DNA of 7,588 nt from the NCBI GenBank assembly GCA_014859785.1, contig JACUTP010000086.1, positions 1 to 7,588 of the forward strand, written 5' to 3'. Origin of the DNA: Candidatus Methanoperedentaceae archaeon. GTDB taxonomy: Archaea; Halobacteriota; Methanosarcinia; Methanosarcinales; Methanoperedenaceae. How positions within the stretch are numbered: the stretch's first letter is position 1; every line of letters begins with the position of its first letter. This document shows, in pieces, positions 6,836 to 7,588 of the stretch. A model generated the notes under the pieces. It ran no database searches and was not told the DNA's origin. It worked only from the letters and a program-made list of their open reading frames with translations. Made by a program: the position numbers and the translations under genes.

Positions 6836-7456
6836 TCAGCCTGAACTGGAAATTGTCATAAAAATACTGGCAAGAACAGGTATGACAAGGTTATCATCCA
6901 CCGGTTTCCCGATAATCCGCAAATGTACGGCATCCCCCAGGGTTGCACCGAGTGCCCCCATGAAATATACGCCAGGGGACAGGACTTTCATATCAGGGGC
7001 ATGAGGGAGATTCATGAGTATTACCCAGGTTGCAGTGCATACGGAAAACATTACAGCTATTATGGGAAGGGGTTTTATCCACCTGCCTGTTTCCTGGCGA
7101 ACGTTCCCGCCCCTTACCGCGGCACCTGCAATACCTGATGCCGCATCCCCGAACGCCAGCATGAATAAAGCCGCTATTGCGATTGTTTTATCAAAAACAA
7201 GTATTGTAAAAAGGGCAGCAAGCTGGAAGTATATGTACGCTGCAACCTGTTTCTTCTCATGCGGACGAATCAGCATTTCAGGGAAGTTCAGTTTCCCGTG
7301 AAGCCGCAGCCATTCAACCACAAGAAGGACGGCGTTTATGATTGAAAGAAAAACAATGGCTGTTTCCCGGTCAATGAAATAATACACAGCCGGGATGAGA
7401 GCACCTGTTAAGTGTATGGATTTTCTCCTGAGTTCAGGCAATAACAGCTCAAACAT
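6836..7456 (-). CDS. dolichol/phytol (polyprenol) kinase family membrane protein
   Basis: A 206-residue, strongly hydrophobic protein with about six or seven membrane segments (near 13-28, 33-50, 70-88, 90-112, 131-149, 160-178 and 188-204). Family marks of the CTP-dependent dolichol/phytol/diacylglycerol kinases (SEC59/DGK1/VTE5 group) are visible. They are RRKSIHLTGALIP at 10-22 (the 'RKxxH..G' opening), AFGDAASGIAG at 101-111 (the 'GDxxA...G' motif) and GKPVDDNLVIPV at 183-194 (the 'DNLxxP' end). Members transfer phosphate from CTP to a polyprenol or lipid alcohol at the membrane. In archaea the likely substrates are dolichol-type lipid carriers for glycosylation or isoprenoid alcohols, but the substrate cannot be read from sequence. 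It is less like CarS, the CDP-archaeol synthase. It is co-directional with the ATP synthase genes but separated by 154 bases, so it is probably its own transcript. No ribosome binding site precedes the ATG. Confidence 0.78.
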   Translation of the reverse strand: MFELLLPELRRKSIHLTGALIPAVYYFIDRETAIVFLSIINAVLLVVEWLRLHGKLNFPEMLIRPHEKKQVAAYIYFQLAALFTILVFDKTIAIAALFMLAFGDAASGIAGAAVRGGNVRQETGRWIKPLPIIAVMFSVCTATWVILMNLPHAPDMKVLSPGVYFMGALGATLGDAVHLRIIGKPVDDNLVIPVLASIFMTISSSG

Positions 7457-7462
7457 TGGTTT

Positions 7463-7487
7463 ATGTTATTATGCCATGTTATGTTAT
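7463..7487. repeat. three copies of ATGTTAT in the kinase-like gene's promoter
   Basis: ATGTTAT occurs at 7463-7469, 7476-7482 and 7481-7487, the last two overlapping by two bases. The cluster covers the candidate TATA box and the bases up to the start codon. It could be a regulator site or a chance result of AT-rich sequence. Confidence 0.4.
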
Positions 7488-7488
7488 A
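7481..7488 (-). promoter_or_regulatory. candidate TATA box of the polyprenol kinase-like gene (leaderless transcript)
   Basis: TATAACAT on the minus strand, centred about 29 bases before the ATG at 7456. Archaeal transcription usually starts about 25 bases after the TATA box. That would place the start within a few bases of the ATG, and it agrees with the absence of a ribosome binding site there. The match to TTTAWATA is imperfect. Confidence 0.35.
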
Positions 7489-7572
7489 CAATGCTTCCGG
7501 CATCCTCGAATGTTTTTCCCGAAGAAATCAAACTATACTCTAAACGGTTGAGATTTTGATATCTTTAAACGA

Positions 7573-7585
7573 CTGGAAATTCCAG
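7573..7585. repeat. 13-base dyad CTGGAA-A-TTCCAG at the window edge
   Basis: Perfect six-base arms around one central base, with fully mixed composition, so less likely by chance than the AT palindromes. Such a short centre suits a dimeric DNA-binding protein more than a hairpin. No gene can be assigned on the right because the window ends three bases later. The rest of 7489-7572 shows no convincing gene. Confidence 0.35.
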
Positions 7586-7588
7586 GAT

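Noticed and set aside
7490..7559. A possible 22-codon plus-strand small gene starting ATGCTTCCG.
   Set aside because: It is very short, has no ribosome binding site and resembles nothing known; a frame of this length is expected by chance.
7533..7588. A possible C-terminal end of an upstream minus-strand gene, open from the window edge to a TAG at 7533-7535.
   Set aside because: About 18 open codons are not significant and no domain is recognisable; sequence beyond the window is needed to decide.
1..7588. Search by eye for CRISPR arrays, tRNA or rRNA genes, insertion sequences, toxin-antitoxin or defence genes.
   Set aside because: Nothing of the kind is visible; the window is nearly filled by one conserved operon and one membrane enzyme gene with ordinary composition.

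Overview
The window is a piece of archaeal chromosome. It carries most of an A1AO-type (archaeal, V-type-like) ATP synthase operon. All recognisable genes lie on the minus strand, so they read from right to left. The evidence for archaea is a complete run of A-type subunits in the order H-I-K-E-C-F-A-B, short GGTGA/GGAGG ribosome binding sites a few bases before each start, and AT-rich TATA-like upstream regions with no bacterial -35/-10 pattern. This order, the 578-residue A subunit, the 80-residue single-hairpin K subunit and the 'VGVDLWK' end of subunit F point to the Methanosarcinales / ANME-2 group of methanogens and relatives. The exact genus cannot be read from this window.

Layout from right to left. 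7588-7457: about 130 bases with no convincing gene, holding the likely promoter of the next gene. 7456-6836: a polytopic membrane protein of the dolichol/phytol (polyprenol) kinase family. 6835-6682: an AT-rich intergenic stretch with two small palindromes and candidate TATA boxes, taken as the operon promoter region. 6681-6355: ahaH. 6362-4389: ahaI. 4384-4142: ahaK. 4127-3576: ahaE. 3568-2549: ahaC. 2548-2249: ahaF. 2203-467: ahaA. 464-1: ahaB, cut by the window edge. Subunits D and G would be expected beyond base 1.

The genes build one machine. A and B form the catalytic hexamer, C and F are part of the central rotor stalk, E and H form the outer stalks, I is the ion-channel stator and K is the ion-binding rotor ring. 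Junctions are tight: ahaH/ahaI overlap by 8 bases, ahaC/ahaF abut exactly, and gaps elsewhere are 2 to 14 bases except for 45 bases before ahaA. This implies one transcript with translational coupling.

I found no sign of a new biological system here; this is a conserved housekeeping operon. The points worth a second look are small. A G8 tract at the end of ahaI is positioned so that a one-base slip would fuse AhaI to AhaK. The K subunit has a mixed set of ion-site residues. A polyprenol-kinase-like gene sits upstream with a possibly leaderless promoter that contains a repeated heptamer.
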